A DNA stretch of 64,000 nucleotides from Costus lasius. Taxonomy: Eukaryota; Streptophyta; Magnoliopsida; Zingiberales; Costaceae. Below are positions 20,587-30,407 of this stretch, piece after piece (the stretch's first letter is position 1; each line of letters begins with the position of its first letter). The notes below the pieces were generated by a model. It had not been told where the DNA came from. It made no database searches and saw only the letters and a list, made by a program, of their open reading frames with translations. The stretch lies in assembly GCA_027563935.2 (NCBI GenBank), contig CM050447.1, positions 77,237,461-77,301,460 of the forward strand, written 5' to 3'. Position numbers and translations under genes: made by a program.

Positions 20587-22512
20587 TGATGACTCTAAAT
20601 TTCAATGTAATTTTCATACTTATTAAATAGTCTTTTGGGATCATAATCATGCTCGTTTGCTTATCTTTTATGCCTTATTTATCAAATATTTTAGAATCTA
20701 CACCTCTCTTGGTTTTTGATCAATTTCAAGTAAAAAGGCATCAATATCATGAGTTTTCAAGCAATTTCAATGCACGGACGAGTTCTAATCATCAAGAGGA
20801 GTTCACACATCAAATTTCAAGTTAAACCGAGTTTTCTAGCAAAATTACGGTAGTGCCGTAATGAATTTTACGGCCGTAATCTACTAAGATGGCAATACCG
20901 TAATAATTTTCACGGCCACTTCCCACAGAAAATTTTTGGAAAATTACAGCACTACTGTAATATATTTTATGGTACCGTAATTTTGGTCCAGATTCATATA
21001 GAGACTTTTAGAGGATTTTGATGAATTACGGCACTACCGTAATATATTTTATGGTACCGTAATTTCGGGTAAATTTCATACAAAGACTTTCACAAACAAT
21101 CGAAAAGATTACGGTACTACCGTAACAAATTTTATAGTGCCGTAATTGCGGGCCGTTTCCCTACAGTAACTTTAAAAGACATTATGGCACTGCCGTAATT
21201 ATATTCACAGTACCGTAATTTTTGACCCAGTTTCCCGATTCTTCTGCTAGAAACTTAAAAAGATGATTTCTCAAGCTTTAAGGCAAAAATTGAAGAACCG
21301 TAAAAAGGGAAACGATCAGGATAAAGAGGAGAAGGATCTCGAAGTGAAAGGACCAATTTTTATCACGGATTCATGACGAATTTCAGAGAATCGCCGCCGC
21401 CCTAGGGTTCGTCAGTTCTCAACGTACAGACCACCTCCGGCCACGAAATTTGAAAGGAAGCGTCACCTGAAGGAGAGAACATACTAGAGAAGTTTCAGAG
21501 TGAAAGGAGATCGATCGATAGAGAAATCAAGAAAAACGTGGGCGCCGCCACTGTTCATCGCGTCCAGGAGCAAAATTATAGGCTGCAATTTTCATTACAG
21601 CCCTGTTTTGTAACTTTTACTCTTCTCTTTCAATTTCTAATCACTCTAAATAATGTTTTATTGTAATTCTTCGATCATACTAGCTTAAACCTTCTTTTGG
21701 GACATGGGGGAGTAATCCCCTAAATTTCTTAATGACTAGATCAATTTTACTTTCGTCTTGATAATTTTACTGTAATAATTCTACTTATGTGATGATTGCC
21801 TTTAATTCTCCATAGATTCATATTTATCAGCATGATTTAGAGTTTTTACATTATGGACTGAAAAGTGATTTGTGAAAACTTGGAACCCTAAAATTGAACG
21901 TTAGAAACTCATCGTAAGAAATTAGGTCTATTCTTATTTCTCGATTTTAGAAGTATATTGCCATGTTGATAATCTGAACTTAGGATTAAGTTATTGAAAT
22001 AAACATGATGATACTGTGAGAGATCAAGTATCGGATTGTTGGAGAACCTTAAGTAGAACTTGTGAAAATTATAGTATGAAAATATGTAGTTTTCACTTGA
22101 GATGATTGACTTAGAATTCGGATGCATGAGAGTGATCCTTGAGTTTTTTTTTGTCAATGATTTACTTATATCTAACATTGAATAAATCCTGCATGAGAGT
22201 GAGCATTAGTTCTTTGAAAATTGTCTACGTGAGAGCGAGATGATTGCTTTATGAAGTAAATTATGTCTTTATCATAATAAAATTTGATTGACGAACATCT
22301 ATTCATATCTAGTCATGGAAATTAAGGCGGATGAAACCCTAGTCCCAGTTTCTCTCTCTGATATTTTCGTGTAGTGTTTGATACTTTGGTTTAATCCTAT
22401 TTGATTGCCTGGCTAGTAAGAAATTAATTATTCGGTGCTTGGCAAACGAGATCTCTGTGGTTCAATATCTTAATTATTACTTCGAGTATCCATGCACTTG
22501 CGGACTACAACA
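20587..22512 (+). repeat. Element A 3' LTR
   Basis: It has 1,926 uninterrupted bp, TGATGACTCTAA to CGGACTACAACA, and is followed by TSD GATTC (22,513-22,517). It gives the intact reference for the 5' LTR. The palindrome array is at 20,840-21,235. GNRA hairpins are at 22,120-22,138, 22,185-22,207 and 22,224-22,240. Short frames in it are also present in the other copies of the LTR and are not genes. Confidence 0.9.
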
Positions 22513-22529
22513 GATTCCTATCAAGTTTT

Positions 22530-22547
22530 TGGCGCCGTTGCCGGGGA
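22530..22547 (+). other. Primer-binding site of element B, exact match to tRNA-Asp
   Basis: TGGCGCCGTTGCCGGGGA is an 18-base perfect complement to the 3' end of plant tRNA-Asp(GTC). It follows the LTR end by the six bases AGTTTT, the same spacing as in A, E and (inverted) G. Confidence 0.92.
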
Positions 22548-22679
22548 CTAATTTCGGTAATATTGACAAGATTAAATATTTGCTAAACTAGACCCTTTTT
22601 TTTTCTTTTCTGTAATTTTTGTTTCTTGTGGCTGAATTTTTTCTATCATCTAGAATTTCTGAATTTCCAAAAAAAAATG

Positions 22680-22905
22680 TAACCTTATGTTTTTTGTGAT
22701 ATTTGTGGAAGTATATGTCATTCTACTCATGAATGTCAATTGGGGATTCCATTTGCTATTGACCCATACTCTAACAATCCTACAATGTTACCTTATGCTT
22801 CTTGTGATATTTGTTGTTGATATATAGGTCATTTTTCTCATGAATGTCAATTGGGGATTCCATTTCCTATTGACCCATATTCTAGCATCTATGATTTGGA
22901 TTAGG
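22680..22905 (+). pseudogene. Tandemly duplicated CCHC zinc-knuckle segment of element B
   Basis: Two copies of an about 107-bp unit each encode YxxCDIC...HECQLGIPFxIDPYS. The first knuckle, CDICGSICHSTHEC, fits C-x2-C-x4-H-x4-C. The second has an in-frame TGA and one extra residue (CDICC*YIGHFSHEC). The knuckle is the nucleic-acid-binding end of gag. The capsid domain that should precede it is absent, so the PBS is followed almost directly by this segment. Confidence 0.6.
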
Positions 22906-22946
22906 GGAATAGCCTAAACTACTTTTACGAGAGTGACCCAAACCCT

Positions 22947-23475
22947 ATGCCACAAATGAATTTTAGAGAATCTGCATATTTCCACCAATGGAAATTTGAT
23001 CAACGTCAAAAATTAAACTTAGAAACTAGGATTGAGAGCTTTATTGTTGCTCAAACTAAGCAAATTGATAGTATAATTGAAGCAATCAAAGAGCTAACCT
23101 CCAGGGCATATGCTTTGACTACACTCAACAACATGTTAGAAAATCAAAAAGCCCAACAACCCATCACCTTAACCGAACCCATCGGAGAATTAGCGGAGCC
23201 TCAAGTGAAGATTAGTGGGTTAGGTGAGGGTGAATTGGAGAGTAGTTTGGATGAGAAAGAATCAAACATTAGCATCATAATTGTTAACGAAGAGGAACCA
23301 GTGTGCGTTTTACCGCCACCGTATGAACCACTGATTTCTTTTCCCTAAAGTTTCATAAAAGTAAAACCTGATAAGCGATTTGGGTTATGCTACAACAAAG
23401 AAGTCTTGAACAAAGTAGTTGAGAAAATTCATGTGACCCAGATCAACAAAAACCCATTAGCAATTGACATGATTA

Positions 23476-23554
<79 letters not shown>

Positions 23555-23747
23555 GGTGACTAAAATTGACATTCAAGTAAACTTCCAACTGCAAGACTTA
23601 AATCCAACTCTCAATGCAGAAAAGGGAGGAGCGAAGACACTTAATATCATTAACCTTGAGATAAGCAAAAAGCTAAAATTTGAATTTGAATCTATCCTAA
23701 GACTAAGGATGTTTAACATGACAGTGATCAACATGCTTTTGAAATAA
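22947..23747 (+). pseudogene. Residual pol-leader protein of element B with poly-Asp tract
   Basis: Two frames (22,947-23,348 and 23,406-23,747) follow one another with stops between. The first holds FDQRQKLNLETRIESFIV and ends PPPYEPLISFP. The second holds NKVVEKIHVTQINKNPLAID, then 25 consecutive Asp codons (23,478-23,552), then EVTKIDIQVNF. Element E has matching text: PPPYKLTIFFP and MVEQTNVTQ followed by YDDDEVIK. The E copy continues into a reverse-transcriptase N-terminus, so this is the variable linker between gag-protease and RT of Athila-type pol. No enzyme function remains. Confidence 0.55.
23478..23552 (+). repeat. (GAT)25 microsatellite coding a poly-Asp run
   Basis: 25 uninterrupted GAT codons lie in the frame described above. 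The matching place in element E has only three (YDDDEV), so the run expanded in this copy or its lineage. Confidence 0.95.
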
Positions 23748-23777
23748 ATGACACTTATTTTGGTGGAAATTATTTCA

Positions 23778-23843
23778 GGACGGCAAAAAGGTAGAAGATT
23801 TTATGCACTTTATTATGCTAGTGACCCACTAGCAACACCATGA
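23778..23843 (+). pseudogene. RNase H scrap of element B pol
   Basis: KGRRFYALYYASDP resembles the start of the Ty3/gypsy RNase H domain (the ...YYASRTL block) and ends in a stop after 21 codons. Element E has the same shortened version (KGKRLYVIYYAIDP) with a stop at the same place. The rest of RNase H and all of integrase are gone. Confidence 0.6.
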
Positions 23844-23865
23844 TATTCAAGCATTGGTCAAGCTA

Positions 23866-23912
23866 AAGACCTTAAATTAGCGTTTTTTGAGAGGCAACCC
23901 AAGCATCTTACT
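23866..23912 (+). other. Conserved post-pol motif, first copy in element B
   Basis: CAAGCTAAAGACCTTAAATT then AGCGTTTTTTGAGAGGCAAC then CCAAGC. The same block follows the truncated coding region in A (18,951) and E (39,010), and a diverged one lies at 26,200-26,240. It lies just after where integrase ends in complete Athila-like elements. Confidence 0.6.
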
Positions 23913-24115
23913 CTAGTTAATTTTATTTCCAGCATTTTTCCTTATTGCTTTCATGGGTTGTGTAGTTTAGCTATATTAACATATTTTGATGGGTTTCTTG
24001 ATGATTGGTCAAAAATCCTTATTGATCTGATTATTCTGTTATATCTCAAAAATGGCACTAGGAGGTATTGATCAATTTTAAAAATCCTACTTTTATCTAT
24101 TCCAAATTTGGCTTT

Positions 24116-25943
24116 TGATGACACGAAAATTCATAGTATATTTTGTGTCATTTGATTGGTCTTTTTGTGTCATATTCATGCTCTTTTGTTTGTTTTTAAG
24201 CCTTATTTGTCAAATATTGCGGAATCTACACCATTTCTTATTTTTCATCATTTTTAGGTAAAAGTGGCATATTTTGATGGATTTTGAAAGATCTGAGTGC
24301 ATGAATGGATTCCAGACGTCGAGACCAAGTTACCTGTCAAATTTCATGCAAATCGAAGCAAGTTTGAAAATTACACCCGCGAGTGTAATTATTATTATGA
24401 CCCGTAATTTCTGCTCCAGAATGCACAGAAGCAAATTACAGCAGTGTCGTAATAAAAATTACATTGTCGTAATTGCAGCCCAAAAATACACAGAAAGAAT
24501 TATGCACTACCGTAATAATTTTTACAAGCCGTAATTGTTCCAGCAAAATCCACAGAAGAGATTACGGCACTGCTGTAATGAAAATTACACTGCCGTAATT
24601 ATATTTTTGAATGAGTCTTCCACCACCTCCAAAATCTAATTTTTTTCGAAGCCAATTTTGGGAGATCCAGGGCACCAATTCAAAAACCATAAAAAGGAGA
24701 GTGTTCTATAAATAGAGGAGAAGATTTTAGGACAAGAATCATCGAATTTCATCACCAATCGAGGGAGAAATCAACAAGGGCATCCCTAGGGCTTGGCCTC
24801 TCGCCAAGAGGCGTAGAGGCCACCTCAGGCGACGAAATTTATAGGAAAGCTTCGCCCATAGGAGGAGAGGATACACCAAAAATTTCATATTGAAAGGGAT
24901 TCAAACGAGGGAGAAATCAAAGGAAGAAGATTCGGGCGGAAGGGAGAATTCACGATTTACTACAGCAACGTTAGTGTTCACGGGCACTGTAGCAGCACTG
25001 TAGCAACCCGAAAATCTGCAAAATCATGGGCTGTGAAATTTTTCAGACTCCTGTGATTATAGTAAACCCTTGTTCTCTCTTTTTCTATATTTTTATGAAT
25101 TTTTGTTGTATTTTTAACTACATGGTAGCGTAACTTTCTTTTGGGACAGAGGGTGTAATCCCCTTAATTTTTTATTGACAAGATGATCTTTATTTCCTCA
25201 GAATATTCTTGTTATGATAATTCTACTTAAGTGACAAATTGTCTTTAATCTTTTCTAGTTTCAAGTTGTCAAACATGTATTGGAGTTTTTGTGATATGGA
25301 CTGAAAAGTGACTTGCAAAACTTGGAACCCTAGAATCGTGATTTAGGAACTCATCGTAAGAAATTAGGTTTGTTCTTGTTTCTAGATTTTAGAAGTTTAT
25401 TGACTTGTTGATAATTTGACCAAGGAGACATTAATGAGTTAAATATGAAGATATTGTAAGAAATTAAGTAACGGATCGTTGGAGAACCTTAAGTAGAACC
25501 TGTGAAACTAAAGTATGAAAGTATTTAGTTTTCACTTGAGATGATTGACAAAAAGATTGGATGCATGAAAGTGATCTTAAATCTTCTTGTTAATGATTTA
25601 CTTATCTTTAGCATTGAATAAATCTTGTGCGAAAGTGAGGATTGGTTCTTTCTAAATTGTCTGCGCAAAAGCGAGATGATTTCTTTATAAAGTAAATTAT
25701 ATCTTTATCATAATAAGAATAAACTGACAATCATTTAATTATATCTAGTCATTAAAATTAAGGTGGATGAAACCCTAGTCCTAGCTTTCTCTCTGACTTT
25801 TCGTGTGATTTCCGTTTGCTACTTACATCGTATTCGATTGCTTAGCCAGTGAGAAAATAACTATTTGGTACTTAACACGTAGGTCTCTGTGGTTCGATAT
25901 CTTTTTATTACTTCGAAGTATTCGTACACTTGCGGACACAACA
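24116..25943 (+). repeat. LTR D (same family group as G, F and H) inside element B
   Basis: It runs from TGATGACACGAAAAT to CGGACACAACA (1,828 bp). It has the palindrome array at 24,370-24,605 and GNRA hairpins at 25,559-25,577, 25,621-25,643 and 25,660-25,676. It is followed by AGTTTT, the usual spacer, but then by unrelated sequence instead of a PBS. The flanking pentamers (GCTTT and AGTTT) do not match well. It may be the 5' LTR of an element whose remainder was deleted, rather than a clean solo LTR. Confidence 0.8.
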
Positions 25944-26240
25944 AGTTTTCCTAATTACAGTTTCTGATTTACTATGCTTCAAACTTCTAATATCTGGTAA
26001 TGGTGATAACCTTATAGCTATGCAGTTCCTCCATTCGGCACTTTTGGCAGCAAATCACAACATTCAGTATCTTCAGTTCTTGAAGAGCACAGGAAGCCCT
26101 TTCATGTTGAATGCACAGACCTATGTTGGCTACACCAAAAAGCAAGCAATAACTATGACTCTCGTTGACCCTCACATACCGGGATGACACAAGCTGTGGT
26201 CAAGCTGATGACCCTAAATTAGCTCTCTTGGGATGTAGTC
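25944..26240 (+). other. Segment after LTR D with short open frame and second post-pol motif
   Basis: An 85-codon open frame (25,930-26,187) contains LHSALLAANHNIQYLQFLK and ends LVDPHIPG. I do not recognise it; it may be a scrap of the polyprotein or chance. Just downstream, CTGATGACCCTAAATTAGCT (26,203-26,222) is a diverged post-pol motif. Confidence 0.3.
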
Positions 26241-27110
26241 CAAGCTCGTCCTTTGCTCACTTATTCAGTCCGAGCATTGACATTCAGTTTGTAGTTGTTT
26301 TGGGGGTGTTATGTTAGCTTTATTGTGCCCTTTCATTACTTACATTGTTTGTCATTTTGGTTTTCATATGTTTCTATTTATTTTAGCATGGTTGTTGATG
26401 TTTCTACTTGTTTTGTATGATACTGGTATATCCCTCAACTAATCCAAAGGAAGATAGGTGTTTTCGGTCATTTTTTCAAGAACTGAAGATACTGAGCCTA
26501 CATAGAAATTTCACCGAGAGCTTTACGGCCAAGCTGTGACTGTGGTCATGGCCATAAAATCTATGCAGATACTTTGTCGAGGGGATAACGACCTAGTCAT
26601 GATGAAAATGGTGACTAGGATTTCTTGAAGACAAAATGCAAAAATTTTGACGAGAGCATTACGACCCGCCTATGAATGTAATCACAAGTGTAATAGAGAG
26701 CACCAAAATTTTGTGAGAGAATCATGATCGGGTGATGATGAAAATCTTGACCGTGACATCTATGCAGAAATTTTGACTAGAATATCACGACAAAGTTATG
26801 ACCATGGTCATGGCCATAAATGCGGACGTAGAATTTTTACAAGGAAATCACGACTAGGTTATGATAGAAATCTTGACCGAGATTTTTACAAAGCTAAATG
26901 AAGAAATATCTCCGAAAGAATCACGGTAGAGCCTATGACTGTGGTCACAGCCATAACAGCTACGCATAAAGGTCAACCAAAGAGGATAATGACTGGGCCA
27001 TGATAAAAGTCGCGGGATGATTCTTAAACTACTATTAGATCCTGACTTGCCACCTGGCCCATCAAGCTTATAAACTTAACGCCACCCGACCTTTTCACTA
27101 AAGGTTCTCA
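26241..27110 (+). repeat. Element B internal array of TCACGACC / TCATGGCCATAA modules
   Basis: About seven units of 60-90 bp between about 26,515 and 27,020 combine palindromic words such as GGTCATGGCCATAA, AATCACGACTAGGTTATGA and GACTGTGGTCACAGCCATAA with spacers like ATCTATGCAGAAATTTTGAC. The same kind of module is in B's own LTR (1,690-1,830). The stretch 26,241-26,500 holds nothing recognisable. Confidence 0.55.
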
Positions 27111-27811
27111 TTCCTCTACAGAACTCGCGAGGCCCACCTGCTCTACCCCAACAAGTTGCCGCTGCTCACTTTTTTGGTGACCCCTCCGACCTTGTCTGGC
27201 GATCTGTACACTCTAAAAGTTGATGGGTAAGCGACCGGCCAGCGCTTCCCGTCTAGCTCCTACACCGCCACAACACCCAGGTCCAGCAGAGATACAAATA
27301 TGTGACAAGCTCTAAGCTGCTCATTACCAGATCCTTTCTAGTTGCTGGGTCATCAACACGCGGCGTCCTGCATTAGACCTCCCAACTTCAACGAAGATAT
27401 CTTCTAGAGATGCATATCATCAATGACCTCCTACTCCCCACGGAATGCCCGAGCATCCTCGATATGGATTCTGGGACAGCACCAACTGGCATTTGCACCC
27501 AAATCCCACTACTTCAGAGGATTCTACCGCACCACTCGACATGTATCCTAGCTCTTCCATTGGCGCCAATTGAAGACCGCCGCTCACCTCTCTATGGATG
27601 ACATGTTGCAGCTTATCCGCTAAGATCAACTAGCACAAGGGGAGGTAGCTAGCCCATCTGATTAACATGGCCCACACCATTGAGCTGCTCATTCATACAC
27701 ATCTCTCGGAGCACCCCCCACGTGATGATGAGGACCGTGACGACGTGGACCATATTTCAGACTCATCCCCATCCGATGACAACGACGACCCTGACGAATG
27801 CAGCAAGTAGA
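27111..27811 (+). pseudogene. C-terminal end of the ORF downstream of pol in element B
   Basis: The region is GC-richer than its surroundings. Its last 100 bases in one frame read HPPRDDEDRDDVDHISDSSP then SSDDNDDPDECSK and a stop at 27,811. That ending matches the minus-strand relic at 1,113-1,430. Upstream the frame is broken; pieces such as CPSILDMDSG and HLHPNPTTSED occur in different frames. In Athila elements this position holds the extra, sometimes envelope-like, ORF. I cannot see a transmembrane segment here, so no function is assigned. Confidence 0.45.
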
Positions 27812-29058
27812 ACTGCACCTTTGTAGGTATCTCCCTCTTTTGCCCCTTTATAAATACTTTGTGCATCGAGGACGATGCATTCTCTAGCTTTGGGGGAGAT
27901 TTGCATATTTTGGCTATTATCCTGACATATTTTGGCATCATAGGGTCATCATGCTTAAAACTTTATTTCTAAAATTTTGCTGTTGTATGTTGTTTAAACG
28001 TGATATTTGATGTTTTTACGATGTTGCTGTCAATTCTTTAACTATGACATTTTAAATTCGCTGATGAACTGTGTTGAATATACTATCTCAACCATGCTAT
28101 TTGAATATGTGAACATGTTGTATTTTTTTTAAAATTTAATGATTGAACTATTTCATTCATGGTTAGATTTATCTTCTTGCTACTGGCTCACCATAATCTT
28201 GTGTTGAAAACATCCCATGCACCCCCACGACTCTGGAAGAACAAGTTTGACATCATGTTTATTGTTCAAAATCAACGAAGCTTCATTTTCTTATGACTCT
28301 ATAATATGCTAAACTTTATATTCTAGTCACTTGATTCCTTATACACTGAACTCTTTATTATCAAACTTTGATAAGCTTCGTATATAGGTATAATCTATGC
28401 TTTTACATGTGTACTGTATGTTTGGATAGAGATAGATCGAATCACTCACCACATTTGTTCCTCCTGACTGCTTCTGGTAGCTTTTGGTATTGGTTTTGGT
28501 TTATGCTCCTGTAACTTGGCACTGCAAAGACAAGGAAAAAGAAAAAAAAAGGAAGAAAGAGCAGTGGTACCGAAGTTACGACTTGACACTGCCGACAAAA
28601 GAAAAAAAAGGAACGAGCAGTGGTACCGAAGTCGTAACTTGGCACTGCAAAAGCAAAACAAAGGAAAAGAAACAGTGGTACCGAAGTTTCAACTTGGCAC
28701 TGCACACAAAAAAAAAAGAAATAGGAGAGAGAAGAGAAAAAAATGCAATGGTACCGAAGTTATGAGCGTCGACCTTTACTGATACTTTGTAAAGTTTACC
28801 TTTACTTAGGCACTCAAGTGGATTTCCACTCGTGTGGTGGGTAAATTTCTTACATCGATATCCAACTTATAGTACAAATGTTGTCAATAGATTTAACCTT
28901 GATACCTAGCTTTATATTTTGACATCTTTACAAGCTCCAGTGCTTTGTGCATCTTGTGACTAGATTATGTCTTAGCATTTTCAGATCATTAAGAAATATG
29001 ACTTTAGTTGAAATATTATTTGCTTGAGGACAAACAAAGATTTAAGTCTAGGGGTGTC
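27812..29058 (+). other. Element B 3' non-coding region with purine-loop hairpin array and polypurine tract
   Basis: A GCATCGAGGACGATGCATTC box followed by GCTTTGGGGGAG (27,863-27,900) looks like an internal second polypurine-type site. At 28,515-28,770 four tandem units each read ACTTGGCACTGC, an A/G-rich run of 20-45 bases, then GCAGTGGTACCGAAGTT, so the ends of each unit can pair. The region closes with TTGCTTGAGGACAAACAAAG (29,021-29,040) and the polypurine tract AAGTCTAGGGGTGTC (29,044-29,058) next to the 3' LTR. Confidence 0.65.
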
Positions 29059-29646
29059 TGTTGACACAAATTTATATAGCATTTTACGTGTAATTTTATT
29101 GATGGAATCATCTCTAGTTCCAGGTTTATGTCCATTATTGCCTTAATTACTATACATCTATGGAATCTACACCTCTTTTGGTATTTTTCATCTTTTCAGT
29201 TCAAAACGACCACGAAGAGGGTGGATTTTGGGACTTTTGAGGTCAGAGGAACCCCTCCTAATTCAAGAAAAGTCTAATTGGAAATTCTCGAATTTATTGG
29301 AGCCTCCGCTGAAAATCACGATCGGGTCACGATAAAAATCACGCCCACGACTCCTCTTTGTGCCTGAAGCTGCAATTGAAAATCACGACCAGGTCACGAC
29401 TGGAATCATGACCGTGATCGCGGTCCCGCCTGTTTCAAAACCGTGATTTTAACCAGGGTTTCTTCAACTTTACCAAAGGGATGGTAAGAGGGCAGCCAAG
29501 TCCTTTCCTCCCCCTCATCTAGAGACCCTAGAGTAGCCTTTAAAGGAAAAACTCTGCCATTAAATGATGGTTACATAGAGGTGAAGGCTTGTAGCATTTG
29601 CAGGATATGGGGAAGGAAGCAACAAAGACTTTCTCAGCTGGAAAGT
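29059..29646 (+). repeat. Element B 3' LTR, truncated
   Basis: It matches 1,445 to about 2,032 of the 5' LTR closely, including the TCACGAC modules, then stops within CAGCTGGAAAG. About 1.3 kb of LTR is missing, so the expected target-site duplication cannot be checked. Confidence 0.85.
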
Positions 29647-30407
29647 AGATAATTTGATAAAAATTGACAATCAAATTAACCATTTCTAAATAATTTGATA
29701 AAAATTGTATAACATGATAATTAAAAGGAGTTCAAAGGGCTATGCCCCATATTCCAAAAATATGCTTAAACTACAAGATTCATTATTATAACTCTCTTAC
29801 GCATGAAAAATATGCCAGCAATCAATTGAAAAATAGATAAAAGGAATTGGACAACTCTTTCATAAGAGATTGCTGTCGAAATTCCCTTTTCTATTTTGCC
29901 TATGATTGCGATCACACCTATGACACCAATAGCAATCACCGCTCATAACTCTAACCTACCTACTTTTGTTGTCGCTTGGAGTGTTCAGAGGGATTGATTG
30001 CTTGCATCCTTCACTAATTCCTCTCAGAAATTGCTGAGGACTCTAGCAAGTCTTCTCCTCATCAAATCATTGCTCATCTAAAGATTTTTGGTTGCTCGGA
30101 AGGTGGTTTCTTCTTAGAAATCCACCGCTGCCACTTGCTCTATTCTAGAATACCATTGCAACTTGTTTCTCAGTGATATTGCCATGCAAAGAGGGCTGTG
30201 GATTGCTTCTAGGAAGTTGCGGCCCTCCCTTCTAGGGTTAAGGAACCTTTATTTATGCTTGTGGAGGCAGAATCATGAAGAATAGGGTAAATATGAAGTT
30301 TAAAGCATGCAATGGAATTTGTCTTCATCAATGCTTTCACTGCCGTGGTGGAAATCACAGCCTCAACAGTGACTACAATTTTGCGCTTTAGATGGAATCA
30401 CTCCTAG
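29647..30407. other. Unassigned stretch between truncated LTR B and the solo LTR
   Basis: AT-rich at first (direct repeat of AATTTGATAAAAATTG at about 29,650-29,710), then words such as TGATTGCGATCAC and GTGGTGGAAATCACAGCC that resemble the TCACGAC modules of Athila-like elements. It may be the 3' internal part of another relic. No coding frame recognised. Confidence 0.3.

Larger units (their letters stand above)
3363..22512 (+). mobile_element. Element A: non-autonomous Athila-like Ty3/gypsy retrotransposon with gag-protease only, twice interrupted
   Basis: It is bounded by LTRs starting TGATGACTCTAAATT (3,363 and 20,587) and ending CGGACTACAACA (7,320 and 22,512), with a 5-bp target-site duplication GATTC on both sides. 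Order: 5' LTR, six-base spacer AGTTTT, PBS for tRNA-Asp, gag, aspartic protease-like frame, post-pol motif, 3' non-coding region, 3' LTR. Reverse transcriptase, RNase H and integrase are absent. Two later insertions sit inside: G in the 5' LTR and copia element J in gag. Without them the element would be about 8.2 kb. It sits in the 5' LTR of element B. It must have depended on enzymes supplied by another element. Confidence 0.85.
22518..29058 (+). mobile_element. Element B internal region: deleted Athila-like retrotransposon
   Basis: It starts with the last 6 bp of the 5' LTR and an exact tRNA-Asp PBS. It ends at a polypurine tract before the 3' LTR at 29,059. Inside are duplicated zinc knuckles, an acidic frame with 25 Asp codons, a scrap of RNase H, a post-pol motif, the LTR D, a second post-pol motif, an array of TCACGAC-type modules and the acidic ending of a downstream ORF. 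No complete enzyme domain remains. The element probably moved only with help in trans. Confidence 0.7.

Noticed and set aside
20546..22547. Reading the tRNA-Asp PBS at 22,530 as that of a new element starting with the LTR at 20,587
   Set aside because: The LTR at 20,587 is followed by GATTC matching the TSD of element A, and the six-base spacer fits only if CCTATCA belongs to the LTR of B.
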